Origin: Rhynochetos jubatus
Lineage: Eukaryota; Chordata; Aves; Eurypygiformes; Rhynochetidae
Direction: 5' to 3'
Length of the DNA stretch: 64,000 bases
Assembly (NCBI GenBank): GCA_027574665.1
Contig: CM050656.1
Location: 15,761,501-15,825,500 of the forward strand
The notes beneath the pieces were generated by a model. That model saw nothing but the letters and a program-made list of their open reading frames with translations. It had not been told where the DNA came from and made no database searches. Shown here in pieces: positions 23,346 through 37,639 of this stretch. Within the stretch, counting starts at the first letter, position 1. Each line of letters starts with the position of its first letter. The translations under genes and the position numbers were made by a program.

Positions 23346-25080
23346 AGTAATCCACATCCACATATCACAAACTTCTTCCCAACTTATGACTAATTGAAGA
23401 TTTTTATTTTAAAATATAAATAAAAAACCAAAATATTAGTTATTATACTCTGAAGGAAAGGAGATTCAGAGAACAGGTATCCTATATTCCTGTGACAGGA
23501 AGAAATCTACTTGCTGGGTCTGCTGGGTGATTCTAGGATGAGTCCCTCACCTGATGTTAAGCGAGGCAAGCACAACAAACCCACCACATCTGCCCTGAGC
23601 AGTCTGATCTCTGGGAGGATTACTTCTTGATACCAAATTTCGGAACCATGTTAACCCTCAGATTGTGAGCAAGATGGATCAGGGAGATTTCTGAACACCA
23701 AAAGGAACACCCGTTCCCTCTCCTCTGCATGAATCTTGTCTCTGACAACATATCGGTATGGGTTGATACAGAAGGTGCTTGTCTCTTAAACAGGTATCAG
23801 TAAAAAGAAAATAAGGCAAGGAGACCCCCACACACCACATTTTAGTTGCAACCTCAGTTCACTTACAGAAAGTGGCCAGAAACAACAGTGGTGAATAAGA
23901 TACTAGGCTTCCAAGGAAAGGAACAATTTAATTCTCTCACTAGTGGGCGGGTGAGATTTTTCGGAGAGCAGAGAAGGAACACATTCACACACTCCTCTTA
24001 ATGGCCAGAGCACAGGAGATAAATCTAGCTGTAACTTGCTAGACAGAATAAAATAAAGATACTCAGTCTGAAACTGAATGATGATCCACACCTTTAGAAA
24101 TATGCTGAGTGTTGTCATTTCCCTCTGATACTGGAAGGAGATGTCAGGGAGACAAGAGCGCTTGTAGTCTAATGCACTTACACTTGTTATTTAGAGATCA
24201 GTGACTTTTAATTTTCAAATACACTCCCATGGTTATATATTGCTTTCAAACCCACACTGATGAAAAAGCAGACAATGCACAGTATAAGTCTCCGCTAAAC
24301 TGACACTGACCTGAGCTGCAGTTCAGGGTGAAAATCTATAACTAATCCCTCTATGCTCTGTGTGACTGGGGTTAGGAAATAAAGACCCTTTTCTTATCTA
24401 CATTCCTATCCACCACACCTTATTAGAGAGGGTACTTTGTGTTTCAGAACTGAATGTTTCATGAGATCCTGAAGAATTTCAGTGCCCTAATAAATAAACA
24501 AAAAAGTCAAGTATACTATAGATGTATTTGTAGGACAGATTTTGAATTGGAATTCTTACATTGCATGATAGTTTGTGCTGCATTTTGTTGCTATTGCAAC
24601 TGTTTCTTCAATAGCAGGTTACGTCTAATTGGGCAATTTGCATACCCTTTATGCCTGTCACATTGCTACCTGTGACACTTCCTCCAGGAGTGACTTGAAA
24701 GTGCAAGTTACACTCAAGTTGTAATTTCTGACTACAGGACACTTCGGAAAGGCAGCTCAGCTGAAAGTCTGAAGTCAATATGCTTAAGAGAAAGGTTTCC
24801 CACCCTTGTGTGAGATGCAGCTAAGCTTTATGGCTGCTTTAGTCCAGAATGAGATAATCCACGTGGCAGAATCAATTTCTGTTGATTTGCCTTAACCTTC
24901 CTAAGTCCTTCTACAGACATGGACTAAATACGTGTTTTACCGGCTCTGCCCTTTCTTCCTCTGCAGGTTATCTGTCTTTTGTATGTCAGCTATTTGCAGC
25001 ACCATTCCTATACCTGTTTTCTTCCTACTGATACTTTCTACAGCTGTGGCAGATTGCATTGTTTTTTCTTTCCTTTAGAA

Positions 25081-25098
25081 GGGCGGGGGGTGGGGGGG
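25081..25098 (+). other. G-run with G-quadruplex potential
   Basis: GGGCGGGGGGTGGGGGGG gives four or more runs of at least three G separated by one-base loops. It is isolated in AT-rich sequence, directly after a T-rich stretch. Confidence 0.6.
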
Positions 25099-27367
25099 AA
25101 ATCTGACATGTTAGCTTCTTTTCAGTATGCTTGGCAGCAAGGCATATGTGCTTCTGCATCCCACACCATTTTCTCCTTCCCCTGTATTACTGTTTGTAAC
25201 AGATGTTTTTTCTGGCCTTTGCTTCCTCCTGTCGCAGAGCTCCTTGCTTCCACTGGGACATTTTTACCCTGTCATTTCGAAGTCTCCGACAGCTTCTTCT
25301 GCCAATATTAATGCCATTACATGTGCTAACAAATACGTTGCACACATGTACAGGCATGTATGATATGTGTGCCAGCCACTATCATTGCACTAAAGGCTTA
25401 TGACCCCAATGGGATAGGGCCAAGGAAGCCCAACAAGGACACCTGTGTCCCATTCATGCAGTATGTCAGCACTGGCTTTGCACCTGAATGTTCACACAGA
25501 AACTCATTTCGCTGTACTGCTTAATCACTCTTACAATATTTCCTCAGTAGAAACTTTTTTTCCTGACTTTTCATTTTATTTTTCAATAAGAAGGAAATAT
25601 TTCCAATTCCACAGCAGCTAACCAAGTGTTAAGTCCACTAATGAGGGGCAACACTGGATGCATAGCATGCCCAGATAACGAGAGAAGTGGTGTTGCCTTA
25701 TCTTTCCCTTTAATGCTCTCTCTAACAAAAAAGCACACAGTAGAAGTTCAATACACAGCCTTGAGCTTTAAACTTTTGCTTGTCCTACAGGGGATTTCCT
25801 GCCCTGTCGGGTGAATTCCACTTAATAATACTGGATTCCTGTATCAGAACAATGCCTTCCTGTGGGAATTTAAAGACTTCAAGACTGTTTATTATATTTT
25901 AACTGGTGATTTTCCCTGCAGCTTCAGTTGTATTACATTTAATTTCATAGAAAATGTTTATTCCTTCTTATATTTTTCTTCTAAAGTCTTCTCAGTTCAC
26001 TTCTACCTTGCCCGCAAAGATAAGAGAAGTTACTTTTAGTCCGTATTATCCAACCGATATGTAGGATGCACTTAAACCCCCCCACAGAGAGGTGTTATTT
26101 GCAAAACGTATTACCTTTTCTTTTCTTCAAACACTGTGTGTAATCTCTCCCTTGCTCAAGTCTCTCCGGTGTGACATAGGTAAATTTCACAATAACAAAG
26201 CAGCTCAAACACCACCTCACTGTACCTTATATGCCTCCCAGGAGACTTTACCTCATATATGGTTATTTTGGACCCCTAACAAAATGAGCGCCACAGATCT
26301 ACACAAATAAATTTGTGTACTCTTGTCCCAGTTAAATAATATTTGCTTATACCTAACGTAAGGGATCTGGAGGGATTTTAGTATTAAATTATTATTTCCA
26401 TGTGGCCTAAGCAGCAGAACAGGGTTAGTAAACCCATGGCTGTTGAGCTGTGCACAATTTACAAACAGTTAACATGGTCCCAGCCCAGACCTCATGTAAC
26501 CAGCAGCAGAATACAGGAGCTGCTGGGGAACACGAAGCCTCAGGCTGGGGAAGCCACAAGCCAACAAACAGGAGTACCAAGCTCAGTGCTGCTAATTCAC
26601 CCTGGAACCTCAACAGATACCTTGCACCATAGCAGGACAGACTAACTCTGGGCACGGATGAGAGAAGACACGGAAAGGATTTGCATGGTTGACGGAGATA
26701 TACCTGTATATCCTGCATATTAGACAAGTCTTAGGTCTGCACCATTTTACTGCAAGGCTTTCTGGATCATACTTTTACCTGTTTCAATGTAATGCATGAA
26801 CTATTTTGAGCAAACATTCCTTTATGCAGACAAGGAAAATATTTATGTAATGCAAAATACTGTATTACAAATGTAATTAAAGGCATAAGGCACAGTGCAA
26901 AAGGTCCCTATTCTCTTTTCAGTTCCAAGGTGCAAATGTGAATTAACTGAATTAGTATTATCACCACACTGAAGTAGTATCATCACCACCAGATAAACCT
27001 CTCTAACTTAGAGAAGGATTCATCCATAAATTATTTGCATACCTATAGAAATAGATTAGAAAAGGGTATTAATTATGCTGCACTTACACAAATTTCTATT
27101 TAAAATATATTCAGCTGATGATAAAATATCATGCAATAAATATGTAGGTTATCTGATGAAACATATTCCGATCTCTACTTAAACATTTTAAGCTGAGACA
27201 TTAACCAAAGCCAAAGATTTAAAAATCCACATACTTCAAGAGAGACTGATTTTTTATGCTGATTCTGTAGCCTGGGACCATCTTTGAGGTATGTGAGTTC
27301 TCTCATAGTATCTGTTAAAATGTTATTTGGAGCCAGACATTTGCACAATGTACATCATGAAATGTAC

Positions 27368-27379
27368 TTTTTTTTTTTT
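27368..27379. repeat. Poly-T run
   Basis: A run of 12 T. Confidence 0.85.
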
Positions 27380-29867
27380 CCTGAACTATATTTTTATACC
27401 CTGGCAGTTTGTTAAAAAGAAAAAATATCCAACACACAAACTTTAATAGAGTTGGTAACCAAAGCACAGCAATCTTATAACACAGATTAAAATAAAAAAG
27501 TAGTATAACAGTTTATATGTTAATCTAGGAGGTAGTAGAGAATAATAGGGACCACCTTGTTGTTATATAACGTTACAGTTTTAACAGGGAGATGTGCTGA
27601 GGGATATAATAGTTTTTACATCCGTAACCTCTTTGATTCTAATGTATGTAATCACTTCAATTAATTCTACAAGTAATAGCATAGTATAATACTTCTAATT
27701 GAAGAAACCATTTTCAACATATTGCATAAGGTTTTGTGTTTGGTCCAGACCGACACACACACAAAAAAGTGTGCTTTATTTAATATTTGCGGTTGTAAGA
27801 CATTTTTATTATGATGTAAAGTTTCAGAAACATTTCTGAACTATAGAAACCAGTTTCAAGTTAACAGCTGAGGTTTTGGATCCACTTCAAGGATAGCAAA
27901 AATAAAATAAAACTTGAAGTTTAGATGTTTCTGTCAGCTGTAAAAAAATCCTTTGATATTTCACTTTGAATACAGTTCACTTACAAATTTTAACTACAGC
28001 ACAAATAGCCATCTGATGGCTGCTCCTTGGATTGTGTGAAATGAAATCAGCTTCAGTCTATAACATTAAGGTAGTACTCATGATCCACCCGAGTTAGTAG
28101 AAAAAAACAATACTTTTTATCAACCATGGAAGTATGCATTTTGATCTGAATGGTTCAGGTATCTGGAAGCATTTATTTTCCATATTAGGCATGCCTACAT
28201 GCTTTCCAAATTATTAGCAGTTTAGACTATGCAAACACTACTTCACCTTATTTGCATATCCATCCCCACAGATTTTAAAATTGTTCCCTTAGTAACTGTA
28301 ACCTGACAGAAAATGCAGATTTCCTACTTGCAGACCAAAAAAGAAAAGAACACACCAGTTGACATCTGCCTGCATGACTTCATATAGACTACAGAAAAAA
28401 ATAAATTTACTTGGAAAAAAAGCAAGATGAGAAAAAAAGCTGCTGCTAGGTGTTTTACTATTGACAATCATTGTTTGATATGGTGAAAAAGCTCCCTTTT
28501 CTATCAGTAACTACAAATATGAAATTTAGAAAAGACATATTATGATTGTGGAGTGAGGGAAGAAACCACAAAAATATAATGCTCTCATTCTAATACATAT
28601 TGAAGATGAACTTTATTTGTATTTTAATATTTCTGGGTGCCCTGTCATTTACTTTTTTTTAAATGCAGGTTATGCCAATAGTTTAAAGAGAAGAAATTAT
28701 TTGTACCCAATTTAAAGTCCCTTTACTGCCAAGTAATATCAAGTAGCCCAAATTTAAATGAGAATTGTGTCACTGCCCTCTAAAATTGTATTATCTTCCA
28801 AACCATGGAGTCATTTTACATTTGTACAGGAAGAATTGCAATACAGTGAGAGTTGTATAGAAATACTTTATATTCACTTATTTTCTCCCTCTTTTTCACA
28901 TATGCAAAAGCCTACACAATGGACTGCACTAAAGCAAACCTTTGACATTTTAAAAAAGAAAAAAAGAAGAAAAGATTAAATATGTATTTAAAGATGAGAA
29001 GTATTTGAGGACAGAGTACAGGAATCAAAAGTTCTTGAACAAGGGAGGTTAAGATCAATATGCCATCTTGCTATTTTGTACCCAGTCTCAATTTAAATCC
29101 CAAGAAATGCAATGGACACTGTATTTCTAAAGAACTAAATTGTGGAAAAGAAGATTGGGAACTTCAGAAGAAGCTTCAGCTACCGTAGCCTGCCTTGCCT
29201 GAGGATATACCCTATCGCCTGCAACTGCCTTCTCTGGCACTTTCCTATCTCATCAGGTTTCTTGTCTCTTTTCTTTTTCAGCACTGATTTTAATTTTACT
29301 TAATTTAGGATTTTATAAGAGTTAAAATATTGTGCTGAAAAGGGGTATTTAAATAGTGGATACACAAACTATTGTTGCAATGTTTTTAGCTATCATAAAC
29401 ACAAAGGCTTCATCTCTGAACCATGGTTTGACTGACACTGCAGTGTCATTAACAGTGCTAAACTGTTTGCATTCGTGATTGTGTCTTTTGCAACCATAAA
29501 GGTTGGAAAAAGTTCAAGAACAAAAAAGGCTAGTAAAGGGAAATAACCACAACATTTTTCATCTTCAATAGCTGTTAACTTGATTACTTCACATTCTAGA
29601 GTTTTAAGGCTTCATTTATTGTTCCCAAGTTTCAGCTAATTTCTCCATGATCAGATCTGGTGTGATGTTGGATGAGTAACTGAAGGATTTCGTGTGCCTA
29701 AAAGGTACCTGTCCCAGACAAGCTTACTGTCCATAACCTATTTCAGAGGCTAAACACACTGTACTGAAAACTCAGGCAAGATCCATAATTGGTTTGGGAA
29801 CTATGTCCAGTTTGATGGGAGAAGGCTACCAAGCTTTCAGTCCTGAGACCCAAACAAATATCCATGT

Positions 29868-29965
29868 ATAACTGTGCAGTGAATCTCTGTGCCTCACTTC
29901 CCTGCCCGTGGATGGGTAAGAGTATTTCGCACCTCACAAGACTGTTGTGAATATATATACCGATC
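29868..29965 (+). mobile_element. Possible MIR/L2-type SINE tail relic
   Basis: The order of words TCTCTGTGCCTCACTTCCCT, a GGATGGGTAAGAGTA stretch, then GCACCTCACAAGACTGTTGTGAAT follows the well-known 3' part of MIR/L2-related elements (CTCTGTGCCTCAGTTTCC, a GGGGATAATA block, then CCTCATAGGGTTGTTGTGAGG). The match is by eye, with many mismatches, as expected for an element of amniote age. No tRNA head was identified upstream. A minus-strand open frame of 121 codons (29743-30108) crosses it and is probably chance. Confidence 0.45.
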
Positions 29966-30435
29966 TGTTCACTGTTTTCACATCCTCCTGTATCACAGTT
30001 ACAGAGGAGAGGGAAGCAAGAGGTGTAACAACATTTGACAGATGACATGGATAATAAGTCAGCACTCCCATCACAATCCAACATCAGTTCTTTGGAGACT
30101 ACATTCACTCTAAGTGATCCTGAGTTTAACAGTCACCAACAGATTACTAAAGAAGCCAAACAGGAAAAGGGGGCAGAGTAAACTTACAGGAGTTTCTTTT
30201 CATACCGGTTACACTGATGGATCAGCATGAAAGGAAAAGAAAGGAAGTTGTCAGTAACACCAACTTATTTTCAAAAATATAATTTCATATGTGCCTCTGC
30301 AGGAGAAACCTTTTCAGCATTCATGTGCTAAGCTTCATTTAGTCTGGATAGTCATGTCCATGTTCACTTGCAAATAAAATATTATTTATGGGATGATCTT
30401 GCAAATATTTACTACTGAACATATGGGTGAATGTT

Positions 30436-30482
30436 CAGCTGGTGTAAATCAGCAGAACCACCAATCTCATTTACATGAGCTG
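30436..30482. repeat. Imperfect inverted repeat, possible ancient MITE-like relic
   Basis: CAGCTGGTGTAAAT (30436-30449) is mirrored by ATTTACATGAGCTG (30469-30482): 12 of 14 arm positions pair, with a 19-base spacer. The arm sequence, with GAGGCTCCAGC just after it, resembles a palindromic repeat (CAGCTGGTGTAAATC / GATTTACACCAGCTGAGG) that I recall from reptile and bird genomes. The family name is not certain to me. Confidence 0.4.
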
Positions 30483-33400
30483 AGGCTCCAGCATGTTATG
30501 TTTATTGCATTAGGGACCCATTCATATGCATTGGATTTACCCTGGTAACCACCCACAGGTTGGTTAATCCCATCTACAAGTTGAGGTTGACTGCAGAATC
30601 CCTCCCCTACTTATACTTTGTGCAATGTAGAGCCTTAAACTACCATTTAATAAATATTTTGTATCTCTCTCAGACAGGTTTAAGATCAATATTGCTTTCC
30701 TGATAAATTCATAGAAACCAACTGAAAAGTTACAATATTAGTTTGTAAACCCTTAATTGTACAGTCATATGAGGTACTCAGCAATGCACTCCCTGAGCCA
30801 TGAAGTTGTGAGCCACAGTATAACCCTGAGCACTTCCTGGGAAGGGCAGTAGTCCTTTGGCTGCCTTCAGGACACTTAACGCCTCATAGGATTTACTCAG
30901 CAACACTGATGTGGAATCAACAACTTGTCAGAACATTATACCAACATCATGTGAGTTTCTGGAACAAGAGAGATTTGAACTACTTTTTCCTTACACAGTA
31001 TCTTTGTCCAAAGAGGTGTTTTCCCTTGTGTGAAGACCTTTGGTAAAGTCTTCTACAGTAACACTCACAGTGCTCCATTCCTATACATAAATTAACTTTG
31101 CATCATTATTTAAAAAACAAACCAAACTAACCCCAAGTTTCATCAGTAACTTGGTTTGCCTTTCAGATCTGGATGAAGTGCAAAGGTAAATCTAAAAATC
31201 ACTAATGCAGTCTGAAACAGAAGTTATGCCACGATAGAAATTTCATATCTTTTGTCACTGGTAGTGTATGTAACCACAAACAGCAACATTATAATGCCAA
31301 ATTTGACTATCCACTACAAGTTGTTACATAGCACACAGGATGACTGGAGGTAAAACTGAATTTTCTCCCCTCCCCCAGCCTGTCTTTTCTCATTTTCTCT
31401 CAATTACCATATTTCCCATATTGTTTCCTGTAGCATTTATGGCTTGCATTTTGAACCATGGATCAAATACTTAAAAAGCATATTTCCCTCCAGGTTTAAA
31501 AGTTCTTTACTTGTTTTTATTTTTTTTTCTTTTCTTTTTCCAGACAACTATTCAAAGTTGTTGCTTGAGTAAGTAGTAATAAAAGGTAGCAGACAACTGA
31601 CCTCCTCTATATTTCTGCAAAAGTAATTAGTGGATTTCTCTAGGGATCTGGAGACATGGGTGATATATTACCACCTGTAGGTGGTTTAGAAAGGCATATT
31701 TTACAACACCCACACAGTCATAATCAACTTACATATTTTAATGTACAAGCAGTATAACAATGTTAGATGGAAATGTGTTTTTTTTTTAAGCAACGTATTT
31801 CAGTTTTCTTGGACTGATACTGTCTCCTTTAAAACATCTATTATTATAGACCCAATGTCACAAAGACAACTGATGGTGGAGGCAGACATAATCAACTAAA
31901 GTTTTCAACACTCCTTATCTCATCCAACAACCAATAACGGTCTCTCTGCTAGGGTTTTGCAATAGAAGAAACAATGTAAACTAGGCACACTCATTTTTCA
32001 TCTTCTCCTTTGGGGATTTTTGCTTGTCATCATCACTGCATGCATTTACCCCTTCATAAGTGAGACCTAGAAGCTGCCTTCAAAACAGTATTTCAGGTAA
32101 AATGTTGAAAAGTGTGATTGCTAGCCAGTGATTTCAACCAAGACACGTTATTTCCTCCTTTAAGACTAAAACTAAATCTTAAGTATCCTTGAAATCACAT
32201 TCCTTTCAGTACATATACATTTCTAATAATGGCAAGAATTTCAGATTTTTTCCCCTCTAAAAGGAAAAAATGAGTTTTCATCTCAACAATCTTTTTTACA
32301 TACTTGAAGTACTTCAAGTGAAAACTTCCAAAAAACCCTACAAAAATCAAAATACTAGAAGGAAACAAATGTACAACACAGTAGTTTTTCCCAAACAAAA
32401 GACCGAGTCAGTTCATTACCTGAAAAAGTAAATAAGGTACCTGTACAGTGACCTGAAGAAATAAAAGGACAGGATGTAATTGAACTAGTACAGAGGAACA
32501 CGTTAAAGACAAGAAGTTACAAAAACTCATGGCACTGAAGAAGGTAAAGCAGTGTTCAGAATGTTCTTCATTACAGGTATTTCTCTTTGATTAGTTATGT
32601 CAGTCTCCACAGGGAAAAAGAAGACTGACCAGGAGGCTAAGAGATGAGTGGCTGCATTCTCACTCCCTCAGTGCATTCCAAGAATGACTGAAACTTGAGA
32701 AGTTGCGATTGCCAAACCTTTTTTGTTCCCTGTATCTTTGCTAGACATCACAGACAGGAACATGACGATACAGCCTTCATAGTAGTGCCCACCTCCTAGT
32801 TTTGGGGCTAGACATTATAAGAGGGGAGATGGGAATGCTTGGCATATGTCATGTCTGACATTTAGTCCAGCATCCTGTTCTGCTCTTAGAGATCCCTGCA
32901 CTTACACTTAGTCTACTTTTCTAGTGATTTATTGCAACAGAACTTGTGTAAGTTTTTGTCTTTATTTTAACGATAAACGGAGCAAGGAATGCAAAAAAAA
33001 TAAGCACCAGCAGTAAGCAAATTCGAAGTTCAGTTCCAGAGAAGTACAAATCAATTTCTGATTGCATGAACACAAGGACAAAGCTTGGAAATAGTTCTTG
33101 ATTAATAACGATCAGGTTGTGAATAGATTTACCAGAAGGGGGAATGCAAAACAAAGATTATATGATGATTTCTACAAGAAACCCTCAGGACTGGGGTCCA
33201 GCGTGAGACAACTTGGAATCCTTACAGAGATATTTATCCACTATTTGGAATCGGTGAGAACAACCAGTTTTCTGGCATTGTATGAAGATTTCTCTTGATG
33301 TATCTCTGTCTGCTTCTGAATTTTTTATTTTATTTTTTTAAGAACTAAAAACAATATCCCTAGAAGCAAGACAAGGGAAATTTCTTCACACTGGTGAGAA

Positions 33401-33754
33401 CACCTACTCTGCACAAGCTCGAAGTGACACAAGCCAATTTCTGTTTCAAAAGGCATATAACACTCACAGTACATTTGACCTATCTCATTACATTTGTCAG
33501 CATGCCATGCTAAAGGAGCTATGTAGTTTTGAGACTAGGGCTGACTTGGGCCTGACCAAGTGAGACTAAGTCACCTCTCAGGCAAAGAGGCTTGCACTCT
33601 TTTACATTTGTCTGTCTAGAGATATCTAGACCAAAGATAGAGTTGGACTGTAAAGATAAAACTTAAAACCTGATCAAGTATCACTGAAGTCAAGAACTTC
33701 TAGCTATTTTAATGGTGCAGTGAAGGTCGTTGTTAAGTTGGGTTGTTTTGTTCA

Positions 33755-33783
33755 ATTTATTTATTTATTTATTTATTTATTTT
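33755..33783. repeat. TTTA tetranucleotide microsatellite
   Basis: About seven tandem ATTT/TTTA units. Confidence 0.92.
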
Positions 33784-36700
33784 CATGTGCTTGTGTTTAA
33801 AATTGACTGCAATATTTAAAGTCATATAGCCTGTTGTGGACTAAAGAGCCTTAATGTATCTCTGTGCTTCACATGTTGCATATTTTGATTTAGTTGTCTT
33901 AGTTACAATACAACAGCAAAACCCACTTTGGGTTTTTTTTTTTAATCTATGTATCTTAATATATTGTCAAAGGAAACAAACAAATTTTCCACTAAGAAAA
34001 ATGATTTGTAGAAAGTTACGGTGTCCTGTTAACACAATACAGCAATTCTGTAAGTAATCTGAAAATAAAATCCAGGTCTTTCACTTTGCAGAGCATGTGT
34101 ATCCTCTGACTGCATATTTTCAGAAGCAGCACATCCCAGAACTTAGCAAAGGATAAAAGATACAAGTTAGTTAAGCTTTTACAGAGCATATTTGATGATC
34201 CTGCAAGCATGCTATTACAAAGGCACATACTTTCAGTCCTGTCTCAGTGCATCAATGTCTCTCTTTGTTTGCTCTGTATGCTTTCTAACCCTTCATATCT
34301 GTAACCCCAATACTCAAAAATAAGTGTACAATGAATGACACAGCTGAAAGGTTCAGGTATACCTTATATAAGCACACTAAATTCTCCATCCTGGGCTCTG
34401 CTGATACACTCACAACACTTATGTGCAAGCCTAGGTCGGAAAACTTGTTATGTAAGTTGGTCTCACCTAAAGTGACCACGCATCACGTACACACCTGTAG
34501 GAAGCAGAATGCAATGTGAACACATGTATATAGCTGGTTTTCACCTTGCAAATATTTCCATGTAAAAATGACTATTTTCCATCTGTGAAACCCACTTTGA
34601 GTTTTCTTTATAAGTCCAAGTGAGAAGAAAAATGTGTGGGTTTTTTTCACAAGACTAAGGAAATAGGATTTCCCTGTGTATCTGAGAAAACATTTCTGTC
34701 CAGCTGTCATACTGCTCATTCAAATAAACCAAATTTTGCATTTGGGTTGTGCAGAACTCTTGCTCACTTTCAATAGGTGCCATCTAGGAGCAGAATTTGA
34801 CCTGGTTTTTCCTCAAGAGTATGCACAGAGGAAAGACACAAAAAGAAGTGTTCAGATCAGTTCACAGCTGATTCAAATTACTGTGAAGTCACTAAATCTA
34901 GAACACAGTCTCACAAACAAGCAGTTTCTCAAAGATCTCTAGTGAAAGGAGCTATCGGAAATGCCAAATGTTGTTATCTAATTCTGGAACTGTGACAGAG
35001 TTTTTCTTTGGTTCTACATCTCTTAAATCTGTCATGACTTTGTATATTATTTGCCTAAATAGACTTCCTGCAATAATTTTGCCAAGCACAGCTATAAGGA
35101 ACTGTATGTTATAGTTATTCAAATCAATGGATGTATTCAAAGAACTGAAACTAAAGGTGAGTTACCTGAACATGAGTTTTGACTTTGGTTGCAAAGTCAA
35201 AAGTTTGGAGGTAATTTTAATTTTTAGCAGAGACAGAGCACAACAAATGCATCTTTTCACTCACAGGTTTTCTTTAAACAACTGCTTTGAGCCATGTGGC
35301 ATAAGAGATCTGCATTTGCTGACATAATCTCTATTCACACATACGGTTCTGGGACTAGCACAAAGTCTGAGTGGAGTTCATCTGCCTCCTTCATCGTTTA
35401 GTCACTGCTTGCTTATCTATCACAGTAGCAGTTTGGTTGAAGCTCTTGTCACATCACCCATACTCCTAATCTGGTATGCCCTGGGGGAAAAGTAGAAATG
35501 TACCCTTTACACATCCATGCTGCAATCAACTGCTGAGGGTAGACTTCAGGATGCAAAGACTTTTTTGTCTTATTTGACTGTATTAAATACCTCCTGAAAC
35601 CTCAACATAACATGAGGAGGTCAGATTAGTTATACTAACCTAGCAATGTGTTTAAGAACCCAACTTCATTCTGCACTGCTAAAATTATGCACTGCTAAGT
35701 AGATGTTGAGGCAATTCTTATCAATGTTTCTAATAATACATACATTCCTGCTGAACACAAATTTACTACTCTGTGTCTTTTCCAGAATCATTCTTTGTTT
35801 CTTACACATACATGGGAATTATTTTCACACCTTCTAGCTCTTCATTGCTAACCTGTTGTAAGTGAGCTCTCAGAAGGACTCACCAAAGACCCTATTATTT
35901 TCCTAGCTCCAAACTCTGGAATCTAATGCATTTAAGCCTGGTGCTCTGTCAAAGTTAATAGTCGTAATTACCTAATTATCTGCTCTAGTATGATGGTAAA
36001 ACCTTTTAACATTTCACTTTTCCCCAAGGAGAATGTATTGCAGTTTCTGGAATGCTGCCTTACCCTTCGCTTGGGAATACTTAGGCAAAGAATTCATTTT
36101 GCTCTCAGCTAAATGAACGTTATGGTCTCCCTCTGTAGCCATACTGTCTCTTTGCCTAACTGTTCTACATGAAGTGTATACACCTATATTGAGATATATA
36201 GTAAACTCACTATCATGTTCTGTTTGTCAGACTCCCATTTCATAGCAATGTAAGTCACAATGCAAGTAATTTTGTTGAGCTAATCAGAACTACTTTAGCT
36301 GTGCAATGTTATAATAGTTTAAATTCCCTCTGATTCAGCCCCTATACATGTTGAGGTTCTTCAAGGCTACTTAAATTAGAGGAGCCCTGTGATGGCTCTA
36401 AACTGTACCAGAAGATAACCTCTGGTCTAAGCTATCAAGAAGGGTCACTCTGTAGGTGAACTGAACACAATTCTAAGACATCTAGGCTAGATTCTCCATC
36501 ACCTTGCTGCTATGAAGTCACCTACATCTACACTAATATAATAGTGAAGCATACTAGGGATAAACACTGTTGATAAGAATAACATACTGAGTAGGTTTTC
36601 AGTTGTGAAAAAACACATTACTTTTATTTATGGCATACTGCAAATTTTATGTAAAGGAGATTAAAGATAAAGGTCATTGGCTAATGTTCTAATAACAAAC

Positions 36701-37639
36701 CTAAAAGCAGAAGCACATTCACTCAGGATTGTGTACAACATGCCCTCCTTCTGTATTTCTTTATTCTACATATTTGTGTTCATTATTCATTCAGTTCTAC
36801 AGTTTAACATTTTGAAAGTTTGGGTCTAAATCAATCCACATCTAAGCATCATTTTCTTTATCTGCAACAGGTTAAACATGATCACTCCAACTGAATGTAT
36901 CAGGAAACTAAAGCTCTTTGGACCCTAATTCAGGTACAGAACTTGGGTCCTCCTTTGCAAACACAAATATGTGTTTTCAGCCACAGTCCTTCTCCAGATA
37001 AATTATTTCCTTTAGGTCAATCTCTCCATCAACTCTGTTTTTCTTTCTACCTGTTTGACAAGGAAACTAATTATTTATATTTACTTCTTTCTTTAAAGTT
37101 ATGGTTTTTATTCTCCTCCTCTTTTTCATTTAAAATATAGGGATATATTTACACTAAAATCCACAACAGGTAGCTTTAAATAGCAAAGGGAACAGGATAA
37201 CTACAGCAGCACAGAGCCCTGCACAAAGAAACTACTTGTTTTACTGATCATCTCAAGAGTAAACTTGACAAAGCTGGTTTGCTTCCAAAGCTTGAGTTAA
37301 CTTCTAAAGTAGCTCAGATATGTTGAGGTTTGGACACACAGACATAATGATTGTCATGTATTTCTTTCTGTGCACTTCTTAACTGTTCAATTTATTAATA
37401 AAAGCAGTACTTGGTCCTTATTCGTTAAGTTTCAAGTTGTGTCCCATAATTGCAAAATTCTCCACTGCCACATGACCAGGAAGACATATAAGCTGAATCC
37501 TGGGGATCAGGATAGCTACACTGCCCAGAAAGTAAAGCTAGAGAGTAGCTTTAGTACCCACCACTCTGGCTATTTACCGTCCCAGAAAAGGACTCCAAAC
37601 CCAAGAAAAGTGCAGCAATCACACATGGATCACTTTTAT

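Larger units (their letters stand above)
23346..29867. other. Unique AT-rich non-coding sequence
   Basis: No gene or clear transposon was recognised. It includes the G-run at 25081-25098, a poly-T run at 27368-27379 and an A/G tract at about 28950-28976. Open frames such as 24979-25311 plus (110 codons) and 26425-26727 minus (100 codons) show no domain or conserved motif. Confidence 0.5.
29966..37639. other. Unique AT-rich non-coding sequence
   Basis: No gene was recognised. It holds a palindrome at 30436-30482, a TTTA microsatellite at 33755-33783 and many short open frames (60-90 codons) consistent with chance. I saw no splice-bounded open frame worth calling. Confidence 0.5.
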
